From Olivibacter jilunii (GTDB taxonomy: Bacteria; Bacteroidota; Bacteroidia; Sphingobacteriales; Sphingobacteriaceae), in NCBI RefSeq assembly GCF_900607235.1, contig NZ_LR027849.1:1-64000 (forward strand): a stretch of 64,000 nucleotides of DNA. The letters run 5' to 3'. Positions 1 through 7,623 of this stretch are shown here, in pieces (within the stretch, counting starts at the first letter, position 1; each line of letters starts with the position of its first letter). Below the pieces are notes generated by a model that worked only from the letters and a program-made list of their open reading frames with translations, ran no database searches and was not told the origin of the DNA. Both the position numbers and the translations under genes were made by a program.

Positions 1-700
1 GAAGGAGGAATGGATACTGATTCATGTAGAAGTACAAGGAAGGTATCAAAAGGATTTCCCCAGGCGTATGTTCACTTACTATTACAGGATATTGGACAAA
101 TACAACCGACGTATCAGTGCCTATGCCGTCTTTACGGACGGATACAAGATGAAGCGACCTGATAGATACGAAACCAGCTATCAAGGAACCAGTTTAACTT
201 ATCGCTTTAATACATACCAGCTGGCGCTGCAGAATGAAGAAGAATTATTGGAAAGTGGTAATCCGTTTGCAATCGCAGTATTGGTAGGAAGGGCAGCATT
301 TATAGGAAGCAAGTACGGAGATAGTCAAGAAAGCGAGGCAGAGCTGATGAGCTTTAAGCTACAATTGCTACGCAAGCTGACTGAAAGAAGGATTAAAAGA
401 AAGAAAATCAGGGCACTGATGAACTTTTTAAGGTATTATGTACGTTTTGAAAATGATGATAATAATGTTAAATTTGAACAAGAAATACAAACGGTTACAG
501 GAAGGAGCGAAGCTATGGGCATAGAAGAATTACTGTTGGATAGAGCTACTAGGCAAGGTGAACAAAAAAAGAGCAAAGAGTTTGTAGAGAATCTATTGCT
601 CGAATTCGGTTTTACCGATGAGCAAGCGGCCAAAGCCGCAAAAGTTTCTATTGAATTCGTTCAAAAAATCCGCGCCAAACTAGATAAGAAAAAGAAATAG
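1..700 (+). CDS. Rpn family recombination-promoting nuclease / putative transposase, 5' end outside window
   Basis: Partial gene: the frame is open to the left edge (codons from base 2), and the first codons match residue 73 onward of the complete 308-residue paralogue at 24486-25412. The visible part keeps the E-V-Q of the PD-(D/E)XK active site (about residues 10-12 of the visible part) and the conserved RR plus tyrosine-rich stretch after it. The C-terminal 60 residues are a charged helix and an HTH-like segment typical of Rpn proteins. Rpn proteins are nucleases linked to RecA-independent DNA exchange. Bases 1-225 match 24701-24925 with one difference, then the two genes diverge until a second conserved block near 490, a mosaic pattern. 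The stop is followed by a hairpin terminator. Confidence 0.85.
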   Translation, partial: KEEWILIHVEVQGRYQKDFPRRMFTYYYRILDKYNRRISAYAVFTDGYKMKRPDRYETSYQGTSLTYRFNTYQLALQNEEELLESGNPFAIAVLVGRAAFIGSKYGDSQESEAELMSFKLQLLRKLTERRIKRKKIRALMNFLRYYVRFENDDNNVKFEQEIQTVTGRSEAMGIEELLLDRATRQGEQKKSKEFVENLLLEFGFTDEQAAKAAKVSIEFVQKIRAKLDKKKK

Positions 701-730
701 ACTAAGACATCTATTTATCATACATATTTA

Positions 731-766
731 AGCCATGCATTAAACAACGTGCATGGCTTTTCTGTT
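731..766 (+). terminator. Rho-independent terminator of the Rpn gene
   Basis: Perfect 9-bp stem AGCCATGCA / TGCATGGCT (731-739 and 750-758) followed by TTTTCTGTTT, 31 bases after the Rpn stop. The same hairpin with its flanks recurs at 2771, 25439 and 27994, each time after an Rpn gene or remnant. Confidence 0.8.
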
Positions 767-828
767 TAAAATACTGTTGGCAGTTCAAACGAGGCTCCCG
801 TGCTAAGAACAGTCTCATGGAATGAAAT

Positions 829-1674
829 CTAACTATTTTTCAGTTCGCTTGGCAATACACCGAATTTACGCTTAAACGCCACGGTAAAATGCTGAGGGTG
901 ATTATATCCTACCTGATCGGCCACCTCGCTAACATAAAGGCCTTCTTCCAGCAGTAGCTGCTTAGCCCTTTCCATTTGCAAATCTCTCACATAACCGAAT
1001 ACCGTGGTGCCGAACAACTCTTTAAAACCGCGTTTCAGTTTGGTTTGATTAATACCGACAATTTTGGCTAAATCAATAATGGAGCAAGGCCTTCGGTAGT
1101 TCCGCTCGATGTAATGCTTTGCTTCATGCAGGCAGTCAATATCCGCAGGTTTTAACGTTGATACTGCACTTTCTGTTTTCATTAGCGTCTGAATCTGTAG
1201 CAACAAAAGCTCACGGGCTTTCGTCTCTAGGTACAATTGTTGCAGCGGCCCGGTAAAAACCTTACTGTCCATAGCGCCAAGACAACTGTACATATCAGGG
1301 ATTATAGGAGAAGCAGGAGCGTTTCTATATTCTTCCTTACCAAAGCGGCTAAATAACTTGTCTGCAAGCAGCTCATCTTCTTCAACGAGCCCGTCTAAAA
1401 AGCTCTTCCGAAAAGCCATTTCAAAGAAGTTATATTGCTGGTTTTTACCTATATATCCGGATTCCGATTGATCCCTGTCTTGATAGTATAGCCGATAGGT
1501 GTTTAGAGAAGGTGCCCAGGGATTCTGCTTTGAGGTATTTAAGGTATCTCCTAGCACAAAATGGGTGACATAAAATGAAGTGTCGAAGTGGATGACAAAG
1601 CTGATATCCTCGTTGGCTGCCTGCCTGCCACGTATTAAATGAAAATCATTTAAAGAGATGTCAGATAATTCCAT
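829..1674 (-). CDS. AraC family transcriptional regulator
   Basis: A 281-residue protein with a C-terminal double HTH domain. The last 100 residues show the AraC pattern: DLAKIVGINQTKLKRGFKEL for the first HTH, then VSEVADQVGYNHPQHFTVAF and KRKFGVLPSELK for the second. The N-terminal 170 residues resemble the ligand-sensing half of PchR/YbtA-like regulators, which often control siderophore transport. The frame reaches a TTG at 1713, but the ATG at 1674 is the better start. It faces a fragment of an ABC transporter gene immediately upstream, which would be a natural partner of a YbtA/PchR-type regulator. Family call is firm; ligand is unknown. Confidence 0.85.
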   Translation of the reverse strand: MELSDISLNDFHLIRGRQAANEDISFVIHFDTSFYVTHFVLGDTLNTSKQNPWAPSLNTYRLYYQDRDQSESGYIGKNQQYNFFEMAFRKSFLDGLVEEDELLADKLFSRFGKEEYRNAPASPIIPDMYSCLGAMDSKVFTGPLQQLYLETKARELLLLQIQTLMKTESAVSTLKPADIDCLHEAKHYIERNYRRPCSIIDLAKIVGINQTKLKRGFKELFGTTVFGYVRDLQMERAKQLLLEEGLYVSEVADQVGYNHPQHFTVAFKRKFGVLPSELKNS

Positions 1675-1680
1675 CGATAG

Positions 1681-1995
1681 CGAATTATCTTCATACGAAA
1701 GCCTATGTTCCAATATGCGCGTATTGTGTTAATAGATGAGGCCGCATCAGCCCTTGACCCGGAAAACGAACAGGCTATCAGCGACGCCATTGCTAATATT
1801 TCCAGCGACCAAAACCGGACCATCATCATCATTGCCCATCGCCCTGCCACTATTCAGGCGGCCAACCATATCGTTGTACTGGAAAACGGCAGTGTCATAG
1901 AGCAGGGAAGCCCTCATGATCTGCTGCTGCAAAACGGCTATTATGCCAAATTCAGGCAGCAGCACAAGCAGCGTAGGGAATGGAAAGTGGAGTAA
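1681..1995 (+). pseudogene. ABC transporter ATP-binding protein, C-terminal fragment
   Basis: The frame encodes only the end of an ABC exporter nucleotide-binding domain: Walker B with D-loop (IVLIDEAASALDPEN), the H-loop region (IIIIAHRPATIQAA) and the closing helices (VLENGSVIEQGSPHDLL). Walker A, the Q-loop and the LSGGQ signature are missing, and the frame is closed by a TAG at 1678-1680, so no active ATPase can be made. Similarity starts abruptly around 1700, right at the upstream side of the AraC gene, so a deletion or insertion probably joined the two. An ATG at 1705 could start a 96-residue peptide. Probably the relic of a YbtPQ/IrtAB-type transporter once controlled by the neighbouring regulator (inference). 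Confidence 0.75.
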
Positions 1996-2072
1996 TTATA
2001 TGACGGCATCATGTTAATCACAAAACCTGAGCATTAAACAGTCATGCTATTTACCAATAGTAAAAAGTTATA

Positions 2073-2639
2073 TTACCGGATATTTTTCCGTATTCGGCTA
2101 AGAGATTGTTGAGTTACTCCTAAATAGGAGGCAATATAAGCCAGTGGAATACGATTGATGAGCGATGGGTAATTTTCCATAAATTCTAAATATCTTGTGG
2201 TAGCATCTTGCGATATTACGGGGCCTTTTCTGGATTTTTGGTACATACATAGTTGCACCATTTTATTCTTAATGTTATCCCAACCAACGATAATATGGGA
2301 GAGTTCTTCCCAATCTTTTTTTGAAAATACAATTAGGTTACAATCTGTAATGGCTTGTAGATACTCAGAAGATGAAGTGTTTGCCTCCAAGTTAACATAA
2401 TCACATACCAAGCTGTTTTCACTAATAAAACAACGTGTAATTTCATCACCCTTATTATTGTAATAACAGCCACGAATAACACCTTCAACTACAAAGCCGA
2501 CCTCCTTTGGCACTTTTCCCGCTTCAGAGAAATAATCCTCTTTTTTTAATTCGCGTGGTTGCGCTTTACTTACGACCAGATCGATTTGCTGTTTATTAAG
2601 GTTGCCAAATCGCAGCATATATTCAATCATTTCTTCCAT
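2073..2639 (-). CDS. Crp/Fnr family transcriptional regulator
   Basis: 188 residues: an N-terminal cyclic-nucleotide-binding-like beta roll (residues about 15-120, including the segment KEVGFVVEGVIRGCYYNNKG) and a C-terminal winged helix with the recognition segment IASYLGVTQQSLSRIRK. This is the short Crp-like type common in Bacteroidota, in which the ligand site is usually not conserved. It starts at an ATG and stands alone between an ABC-transporter fragment and a repeat-containing intergenic region. Function beyond transcription control cannot be read from the sequence. Confidence 0.9.
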   Translation of the reverse strand: MEEMIEYMLRFGNLNKQQIDLVVSKAQPRELKKEDYFSEAGKVPKEVGFVVEGVIRGCYYNNKGDEITRCFISENSLVCDYVNLEANTSSSEYLQAITDCNLIVFSKKDWEELSHIIVGWDNIKNKMVQLCMYQKSRKGPVISQDATTRYLEFMENYPSLINRIPLAYIASYLGVTQQSLSRIRKNIR

Positions 2640-2726
2640 TAAGGCAAGTTAAACATAATATCACTTTACTTATTTACCATTTGATAAAAACTGTAATATG
2701 CCAATATGCTGGTTGAAATTAAACAA

Positions 2727-2860
2727 GAAGAAGAAATAGGCTAAATACATCTATTTATCGTACATATTTGAGCTATGCATTAAACAACGCTCATGGCTTT
2801 CTGTTTAATAATACTATTTGCCGTCCGAACGACGACTTCCCGGCAATAGCAAGCTGGCTT
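2727..2860 (+). pseudogene. Remnant of an Rpn gene 3' end with eroded terminator
   Basis: From 2727 the sequence follows the last codons, stop and 3' flank of the Rpn gene at 682-815: AAGAAGAAGAAATAG, then CATCTATTTATC, a hairpin (2771-2799) and the segment that aligns with the ACGAGGCTCCCG block. The hairpin is partly decayed (AGCTATG against TCATGGCT). No coding region remains upstream, so only the tail of a third copy survives. Confidence 0.65.
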
Positions 2861-2893
2861 TAAGCTCCAGCCATACATAGATTTTGCCCCGCG

Positions 2894-3640
2894 CTATTTA
2901 ACTTTATTTACGATATACTCTATAAACCAGTTTGGAAGTTTCTCTTCTTCCACAAGAATAGTTAGTTGTCCATCTTTTACTTCAGCGACTAGAAGCATGG
3001 TTTGCCCGGAATTGTCAAATAGATACGCCTTTTGTACTAATAGAACTGCTGGTAGAAGATTTTCTAAAGTTCGCGTATATCGTGTGATAATTTTATCTTT
3101 CGGAACAGCATGCCCTCCTTTTTCTACCCTGTTTTGTACGCGAGAAATATTAAGCTGACTATCATCAAGACATATAAAGTAAAGATAAGTTTTATACCCC
3201 AAATCTTTGGCATTTTGAATTTCATCCAATTTTGAAATATGACTCATCACCGTTTCAAAAGAATAGGAAATCCCTTTTTCCAGTAAGTGTTTACGAATGA
3301 AAGAGGTTATAAGTGAAGCTTCATAACTATGTGTATCCCGTGACCTATCAACGATTACGTTTTCTTTAATCCGAATATCAATTTTATGTCCCTCAGCCGC
3401 AGATTTTTCCAGAAGCGATTGCGTATTGGGCTTCCGAAAAAAAGAATGCAAATCCTTTTCCGTAAGGCTTAATCCAAAATTTTCTAAATTAACAAAGCCT
3501 GTCGAACTGATTTCTTTTTCGATAGCGTCTGAATTTACGAAATAGCCTGTATCAAATTGCTGGTTGATATCTTCGAACAAGGTAGATTTGCCAGATCCAT
3601 TCGGGCCCGCAAAAACCCTTAGCCTTTTGGCTTTAGGCAT
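2894..3640 (-). CDS. Zeta toxin-like P-loop kinase
   Basis: 248 residues starting with a Walker A motif GPNGSGKST (residues 12-20), followed by the zeta-type segment ending NSDAIEKEI and the later stretches ETVMSHISKLDEI and YLYFICLDDSQLNISRVQ. Zeta/PezT toxins phosphorylate UDP-N-acetylglucosamine precursors; more distant members have other small-molecule targets, so the substrate is inferred only. Its start overlaps the end of the 86-residue gene upstream by 22 bp, an arrangement typical of toxin-antitoxin modules. Confidence 0.8.
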   Translation of the reverse strand: MPKAKRLRVFAGPNGSGKSTLFEDINQQFDTGYFVNSDAIEKEISSTGFVNLENFGLSLTEKDLHSFFRKPNTQSLLEKSAAEGHKIDIRIKENVIVDRSRDTHSYEASLITSFIRKHLLEKGISYSFETVMSHISKLDEIQNAKDLGYKTYLYFICLDDSQLNISRVQNRVEKGGHAVPKDKIITRYTRTLENLLPAVLLVQKAYLFDNSGQTMLLVAEVKDGQLTILVEEEKLPNWFIEYIVNKVK

Positions 3641-3879
3641 AACGTCGCTCCTTTTTTGAGTTTTATATTACTAGGTGATTTTTTGATTTTTTTAATTGTC
3701 CTAACAGATCCGTCAGCGGACTTTTCGATCAAAGTGCCCTTCATGATTACTTGAACTGGGATCTCTAATGCTTTGGAAATCCTCGCAGCGCGTGACGATG
3801 CTTTCTTTGCCGCTTTGCTGACTGCGTTTCTTTCCATTATACTGGACAACCTATTTGACGATTTTGCTACATTACCCAT
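3619..3879 (-). CDS. Small basic protein, possible partner/antitoxin of the zeta-like kinase
   Basis: 86 residues, strongly basic (many K and R), with an alanine/serine-rich helix (AKKASSRAARISKALEI) followed by a short basic tail. It is the first gene of a two-gene operon and overlaps the kinase gene by 22 bp, so the two are translationally coupled. I do not recognise the family. It does not resemble the classic acidic epsilon antitoxin, so the antitoxin role rests only on position and coupling; a DNA- or RNA-binding role is equally possible. Confidence 0.6.
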   Translation of the reverse strand: MGNVAKSSNRLSSIMERNAVSKAAKKASSRAARISKALEIPVQVIMKGTLIEKSADGSVRTIKKIKKSPSNIKLKKGATLCLKPKG

Positions 3880-3952
3880 TCTATTACCGCTTTGCTCAAA
3901 TTTAATAAAAAAGAACTATATTTTAAACACAGCCGTTATATCACTGGGTTGA

Positions 3953-4028
3953 CCTTATGGAATGAGCGCAAAGATGATTTAGGTTTGTCACAGCCGAAAA
4001 ATTATGTGAAGAAGCGAAGTAGAGGGTA
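3953..4028 (+). repeat. Tail of the Rpn-associated 3' repeat
   Basis: CCTTATGGAATGAGCGCAAA followed by GATGATTTAGG and AAGAAGCGAAGTAG. The same succession is found at 28080-28153 downstream of another Rpn remnant, and shorter versions follow the Rpn genes near 806 and 25527. Here it stands without the hairpin or any gene remnant. Confidence 0.6.
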
Positions 4029-4064
4029 TTGATCTTACATCACCCCGTTCAACAAAAAATACCA

Positions 4065-4451
4065 TCAAGATTTACTTTTTAAGATGGCCTCAATTACCTC
4101 TTTTCTGTTTGAGAGTCCAAACTCGATCAAACTATTCAGAACCGGCCAAATCATCTGCGCATGGGAAGTGAGTTGATAATACGCAATATCTTGCGTAGGC
4201 GTGTATTCGACAACTTTCTGAACAAGTTGGTGTTCCTCCAGAATTGTCAATTCCTTACTTAGGACTTTTGGGGAAATACCCTTTGAAACTTCAAAAAAAT
4301 CCTTAAACCGTAATCGCTCATGATAATAAATATTAAGAAGTAAACAGAACCTCCATTTACCTCCAAATAATTCTAACGTGTCTCGCAATGCCAAAAATCT
4401 TTTATTCAACATTTCTTCATCGTCGATACAGGGCTTTATCTTTTTTTCCAT
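4065..4451 (-). CDS. HxlR family transcriptional regulator
   Basis: 128 residues with the HxlR winged-helix signature: LELFGGKWRFCLLLNIYY (about residues 28-45), then FKDFFEVSKGISPKVLSKEL as recognition region and a beta wing ending in QDIAYYQLT. The usual N-terminal redox cysteine is represented by C8 (KPCIDDEE). Such regulators commonly sense electrophiles or oxidants and control a divergent oxidoreductase. Here the divergent neighbour is the NmrA-like reductase at 4526, with back-to-back promoters between them. Confidence 0.9.
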   Translation of the reverse strand: MEKKIKPCIDDEEMLNKRFLALRDTLELFGGKWRFCLLLNIYYHERLRFKDFFEVSKGISPKVLSKELTILEEHQLVQKVVEYTPTQDIAYYQLTSHAQMIWPVLNSLIEFGLSNRKEVIEAILKSKS

Positions 4452-4477
4452 AGCGCTTTCCTTGAGGAAACTAAACG

Positions 4478-4485
4478 CAAATATA
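4478..4485 (-). promoter_or_regulatory. -7 box of the HxlR gene
   Basis: TATATTTG on the minus strand fits the Bacteroidota -7 consensus TAnnTTTG, 27 bases before the ATG. No convincing -33 TTG was found. Confidence 0.5.
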
Positions 4486-4499
4486 ACGATATCGCGAAC

Positions 4500-4507
4500 T
4501 ACCTTTG
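4500..4507 (+). promoter_or_regulatory. -7 box of the NmrA-like reductase gene
   Basis: TACCTTTG fits TAnnTTTG and lies 18 bases before the ATG at 4526. It is only 14 bases from the oppositely directed -7 box, so one operator could control both genes. Confidence 0.5.
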
Positions 4508-4525
4508 TCCGATATAATACAGAAA

Positions 4526-5422
4526 ATGAAAAAGATTTTTGTTACAGGTGCTACCGGAAATCAAGGAAGCGCCACCGTTTTAGAGTTATTAGATCATGGT
4601 TTCGACGTGACTGCTTTAACCCGAAATCCAAATAGTCCGGAAGCACAGCATTTAAAAAACAAAGGTGCTCATTTATTACAAGGAGATCTGGAAAACATTG
4701 ATGCTTTACGCCCAACGTTGCAAACCATAGACGGACTATATCTTGTGCTGCCACCGGTTTGGATATCCAGCAAAGAGACTGATGAACAGGAAGCAGCGAT
4801 GGGAATTCAGATCTTAGAGGTAGCCAAAGAATGCGGAGTCAATTTCGTTGTATATTCTTCGGTCATGGCATCAGATAAACAAGCAACCTTCCGTCCAAAA
4901 TTCAAATTCAGTATTGAACAATACTTATGGGCCAGCGGGTTAAAGGGTGTGGTTCTCAGGCCAGCATCGTTTATGGAAAATCTTTTGCTGCCAAGTTTCG
5001 GTTTAGGAGAGGGGAAATTTATAAATCCCTTACCTGAAGATCGTGCGATCCCTTATGTTGCCACTAAGGATATAGGAACCTTTGCCAGAATTGTATTTCA
5101 AAACCCAAAACAATTCGAAGGGAAAACGATTGATTTAGGGAGCGACCTGTACATGCCGAAGCAAATTTTACAGCTGCTGGAAAGTAAATTAAACCAATCC
5201 ATCGAGTTTATACAAGTCCCTCAAGAGCTATTATATCAACAAAGCAAAACATTCGCGCAACTGGTTGAAATGATCGAAAAGGAAGGCTACGATCCAATAG
5301 ATTATTCGCTTATTAATCAATGGATGCCAAGCTTGACGACTTTTGATCAATGGATGGATGAGGTTGGCACAAAAAACATCAGGGCGTTACAACATAAAAC
5401 ATCCAACATCTCAAAACAGTGA
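4526..5422 (+). CDS. NmrA-like NAD(P)-binding protein (NAD(P)H:quinone reductase-like)
   Basis: 298 residues from the ATG at 4526; the frame also contains a TTG at 4505 that I do not use because it overlaps the -7 box. The N-terminal dinucleotide-binding motif is VTGATGNQGSATV (residues 5-17), followed by a Rossmann fold and the segments VVYSSVMASD and VVLRPASFMENLL typical of the NmrA/HSCARG atypical SDR family. These proteins lack the YxxxK dyad and act as redox sensors or quinone reductases. Control by the divergent HxlR regulator is likely. Confidence 0.85.
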   Translation: MKKIFVTGATGNQGSATVLELLDHGFDVTALTRNPNSPEAQHLKNKGAHLLQGDLENIDALRPTLQTIDGLYLVLPPVWISSKETDEQEAAMGIQILEVAKECGVNFVVYSSVMASDKQATFRPKFKFSIEQYLWASGLKGVVLRPASFMENLLLPSFGLGEGKFINPLPEDRAIPYVATKDIGTFARIVFQNPKQFEGKTIDLGSDLYMPKQILQLLESKLNQSIEFIQVPQELLYQQSKTFAQLVEMIEKEGYDPIDYSLINQWMPSLTTFDQWMDEVGTKNIRALQHKTSNISKQ

Positions 5423-5860
5423 TATGCCTTCTGCTCCCCCATAAGACCTTTCGCTAGACAGCTTGATACATAAAAGTCTTTATTTTTTGATATTGATTGT
5501 ATAATAAAAGATCATCCATTTTCTAATAACTCGCTAATGAATTGTAGTTGATCCAAATATAGAATCTTTGATAAAGGTACTGGTTGCCAATTTTAGCTTC
5601 GGAGGTGTTTAGTTGTAAGGAATCCCGTCCGTCGGCTACCTAATAAGCTATTTTGGCAACTCTTTTAAGGTGGTGCACCATCAACTATGCTGATCTAATC
5701 TTTGGTAAGCATTTCTGTACCTGTTTTATTAAGGGAAATAAAATCAGGAATATACTGTCCGAATTCATAGCATCATGTTAACCGGGAACCATTTTTGGAA
5801 TAATGAACTTACCTTACTTTAGGTTGTTTTTTGCGGAGAGAAAAAAAACGTAACCCTTCA
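5423..5860. other. Intergenic region, 438 bp
   Basis: Lies between two convergent genes. No gene or remnant was recognised. The only feature noted is a 10-bp perfect palindrome TGGTGCACCA at 5671-5680. Confidence 0.5.
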
Positions 5861-6217
5861 TTACACTCCTTCGGATAAAATCCGCTCTTCTAAAATTTCT
5901 CTGTTTTCTTCTCCCCATCGGGCAGTTGATTCAATAACAGGAATAAGTGATTTGCCTAGTTCCGTCAATTCGTATTCCACTTTAAAGGGTTTGGTGTTAT
6001 AATCTTTCTTTAAAATTAAACCATGTGCTACCAATTGATTCAGCTGTACATCCAACACTCTTCTGGAAGCTTTGGATAGGGTTCTGTGAATTTCTCCCGG
6101 TCGTTTGATGCCGTGGTAAATGCTCCAAAGAAGACTTATTTTCCATTTTCCGCTCATCACTTCCATAAAAAGATGCAGGCCACAATCCAGCATCACCGGT
6201 ATTTTCTTTTGATACAT
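5861..6217 (-). CDS. HxlR family transcriptional regulator
   Basis: 118 residues with the HxlR winged helix: C-terminal part of helix 1 MEVMSGKWKISLLWSIYH (about residues 18-35), HRTLSKASRRVLDVQLNQL as recognition helix and the wing KVEYELTELGKSLIPV. C12 (LDCGLHLF) is the conserved redox-type cysteine position. It is divergent from the aldo/keto reductase gene with 100 bp between the starts, the classical arrangement for control of a detoxifying oxidoreductase. Confidence 0.9.
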   Translation of the reverse strand: MYQKKIPVMLDCGLHLFMEVMSGKWKISLLWSIYHGIKRPGEIHRTLSKASRRVLDVQLNQLVAHGLILKKDYNTKPFKVEYELTELGKSLIPVIESTARWGEENREILEERILSEGV

Positions 6218-6248
6218 AAGGCCAATTGCTAAACGATTCGGATACGGA

Positions 6249-6256
6249 CAAATTTA
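6249..6256 (-). promoter_or_regulatory. -7 box of the HxlR gene at 5861
   Basis: TAAATTTG on the minus strand fits TAnnTTTG, 32 bases before the ATG. Confidence 0.4.
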
Positions 6257-6263
6257 TCCGTTA

Positions 6264-6294
6264 TTGCACACAAAATTACCTTCAGATACTTTTG
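6264..6294 (+). promoter_or_regulatory. Promoter of the aldo/keto reductase gene
   Basis: TTG at 6264-6266, a 20-base spacer, then TACTTTTG at 6287-6294, a full match to the Bacteroidota sigma layout TTTG-N19-21-TAnnTTTG. It lies 24 bases before the ATG and interleaves with the divergent HxlR promoter. Confidence 0.6.
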
Positions 6295-6317
6295 TATAAT
6301 AAAAGTAAACAAAAAAA

Positions 6318-7280
6318 ATGAAGTACAAATTATTCGGCACACGCACCGGTCTGTATGCAAGTGAAATTATTCTAGGCGGAGCCGGTTTGGGCATCCGCAG
6401 CGGTTATGGATCAACTCCGGAGGAAGCACACGGTATCCTAACAAGCTATGCTAAGGCAGGCGGTAACTTTATCGACACTTCCGATAGATACCAGTTGGGC
6501 GAATCGGAAGAAATCATCGGGAGATTTCTGAAAGGCCAACGCCAGAATTTTATTATTTCCACAAAATATACGCAAAGTAGCAGTCCGAATCCTGGTATCA
6601 GCAATTTCGGAAATCATCGTAAAGCGATGCGTCAGGCTGTGGATGCAAGCCTCAAAAGATTGCAAACCGATTATATCGACATTTATATGCCGCATTATGA
6701 CGATGGTTGTACCCCTTGGGAGGAAATTGCCCGCGGATTGGAAGATTTAGTACAATGCGGCAAGGTGCTTTATATGGGGCTAACCAATTTCCCTGCCTGG
6801 AAAACTGCTGCGATTGCCTCCTCGATTCCATTGAACGCCATCCAGATTGAATACAATTTGGTACAACGAACAGCAGATCGGGAATTTCTGGCAATGGCCA
6901 AAGAGTTTGGATTAGGAACCATGCTTTATTCTCCGCTTGCCGGCGGTTTATTAACCGGTAAATACAGGAACGGTGCAACCGGGCGCTTAGCCAAAATAGC
7001 TGATGAAGCGCAACGGGAGGATGATATTACGAAGGAGATCCTTAACTACCTGGAGTTAGTGGCCAAAGAACATGATGCAAAGCCGGGGCAGGTCGCTTTT
7101 GCCTGGGCGTTATCCACTGGTCATTTTCCATTGGCGGGTGCCCGTAATATTAATCATTTGGAAGACAACTTAAAAGCAGCAGAGATAGAATTAAACCCTG
7201 AAGAACTTTCCCGATTGGATGAATTAAGCAAAATCGTGTTAGGCTATCCGCACGACTTGCTAGTAAAAGTAAGAGGGTAG
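6318..7280 (+). CDS. Aldo/keto reductase
   Basis: 320 residues, the usual length for this TIM-barrel NADPH-dependent family. The catalytic tetrad is visible: D and Y in NFIDTSDRYQLGESEEIIG (about residues 51-69), K in ISTKYTQ (about 80) and H in YMPHYDD (about 117). The C-terminal segment LAGARNINHLEDNL matches the NADP-binding motif of AKR proteins. Likely role is reduction of reactive aldehydes or ketones; the exact substrate is not known. Regulation by the divergent HxlR protein is inferred from the shared promoter region. Confidence 0.92.
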   Translation: MKYKLFGTRTGLYASEIILGGAGLGIRSGYGSTPEEAHGILTSYAKAGGNFIDTSDRYQLGESEEIIGRFLKGQRQNFIISTKYTQSSSPNPGISNFGNHRKAMRQAVDASLKRLQTDYIDIYMPHYDDGCTPWEEIARGLEDLVQCGKVLYMGLTNFPAWKTAAIASSIPLNAIQIEYNLVQRTADREFLAMAKEFGLGTMLYSPLAGGLLTGKYRNGATGRLAKIADEAQREDDITKEILNYLELVAKEHDAKPGQVAFAWALSTGHFPLAGARNINHLEDNLKAAEIELNPEELSRLDELSKIVLGYPHDLLVKVRG

Positions 7281-7623
7281 GCTTATTCAGTAAGGGAACC
7301 TGTTGTGTACTCGACGCAGAAGATAATAGAGCATAATTTACGGAAAAATTCCAATTATGGCTATTACTTTGGAAGATTAGCTTAGCCTCGGGAAAAGCAA
7401 AAAAGAGAGCAGCCTCATTTGCTGTGGAAGTCGAATTTATAAAGGTATTTTGAAGGGATGGGAAAGGTGGTGTTGATTGACGTTGAAAGACACACTTGGC
7501 ATTCAAACAATAATTACGGAAGAATTTATTTTGTAAATTTGAAACTAATGCTAACAACTATTTTAAATTCGCATTACGTGTATTTATCAGTTACAGGTAA
7601 CCTGAAGAAATGACAGTGATACA
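7281..7623. other. Intergenic region with one repeated element, 343 bp
   Basis: Contains no credible gene. Bases 7304-7350 match the sequence directly upstream of the MocR gene (see the repeat entry). Confidence 0.5.
7304..7350 (+). repeat. 47-bp repeat, copy 1 (MocR-promoter-like)
   Basis: Differs at only 5 of 47 positions from 19771-19817, the region immediately upstream of the MocR regulator gene. The conserved core is CTCGACGCA with TGTGT upstream, and CATAATTTACGGAAAAATT downstream. It is in the same orientation as the second copy. Possible MocR operator or a relic of a duplicated promoter. Confidence 0.6.

Noticed and set aside
5671-5680. Palindrome TGGTGCACCA as an operator
   Set aside because: Single copy, far from any gene start (between two convergent genes), so not a credible operator.
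7150-7557. 135-codon minus-strand frame
   Set aside because: Overlaps the end of the aldo/keto reductase gene antisense, composition is low-complexity S/L, and no family is recognisable.
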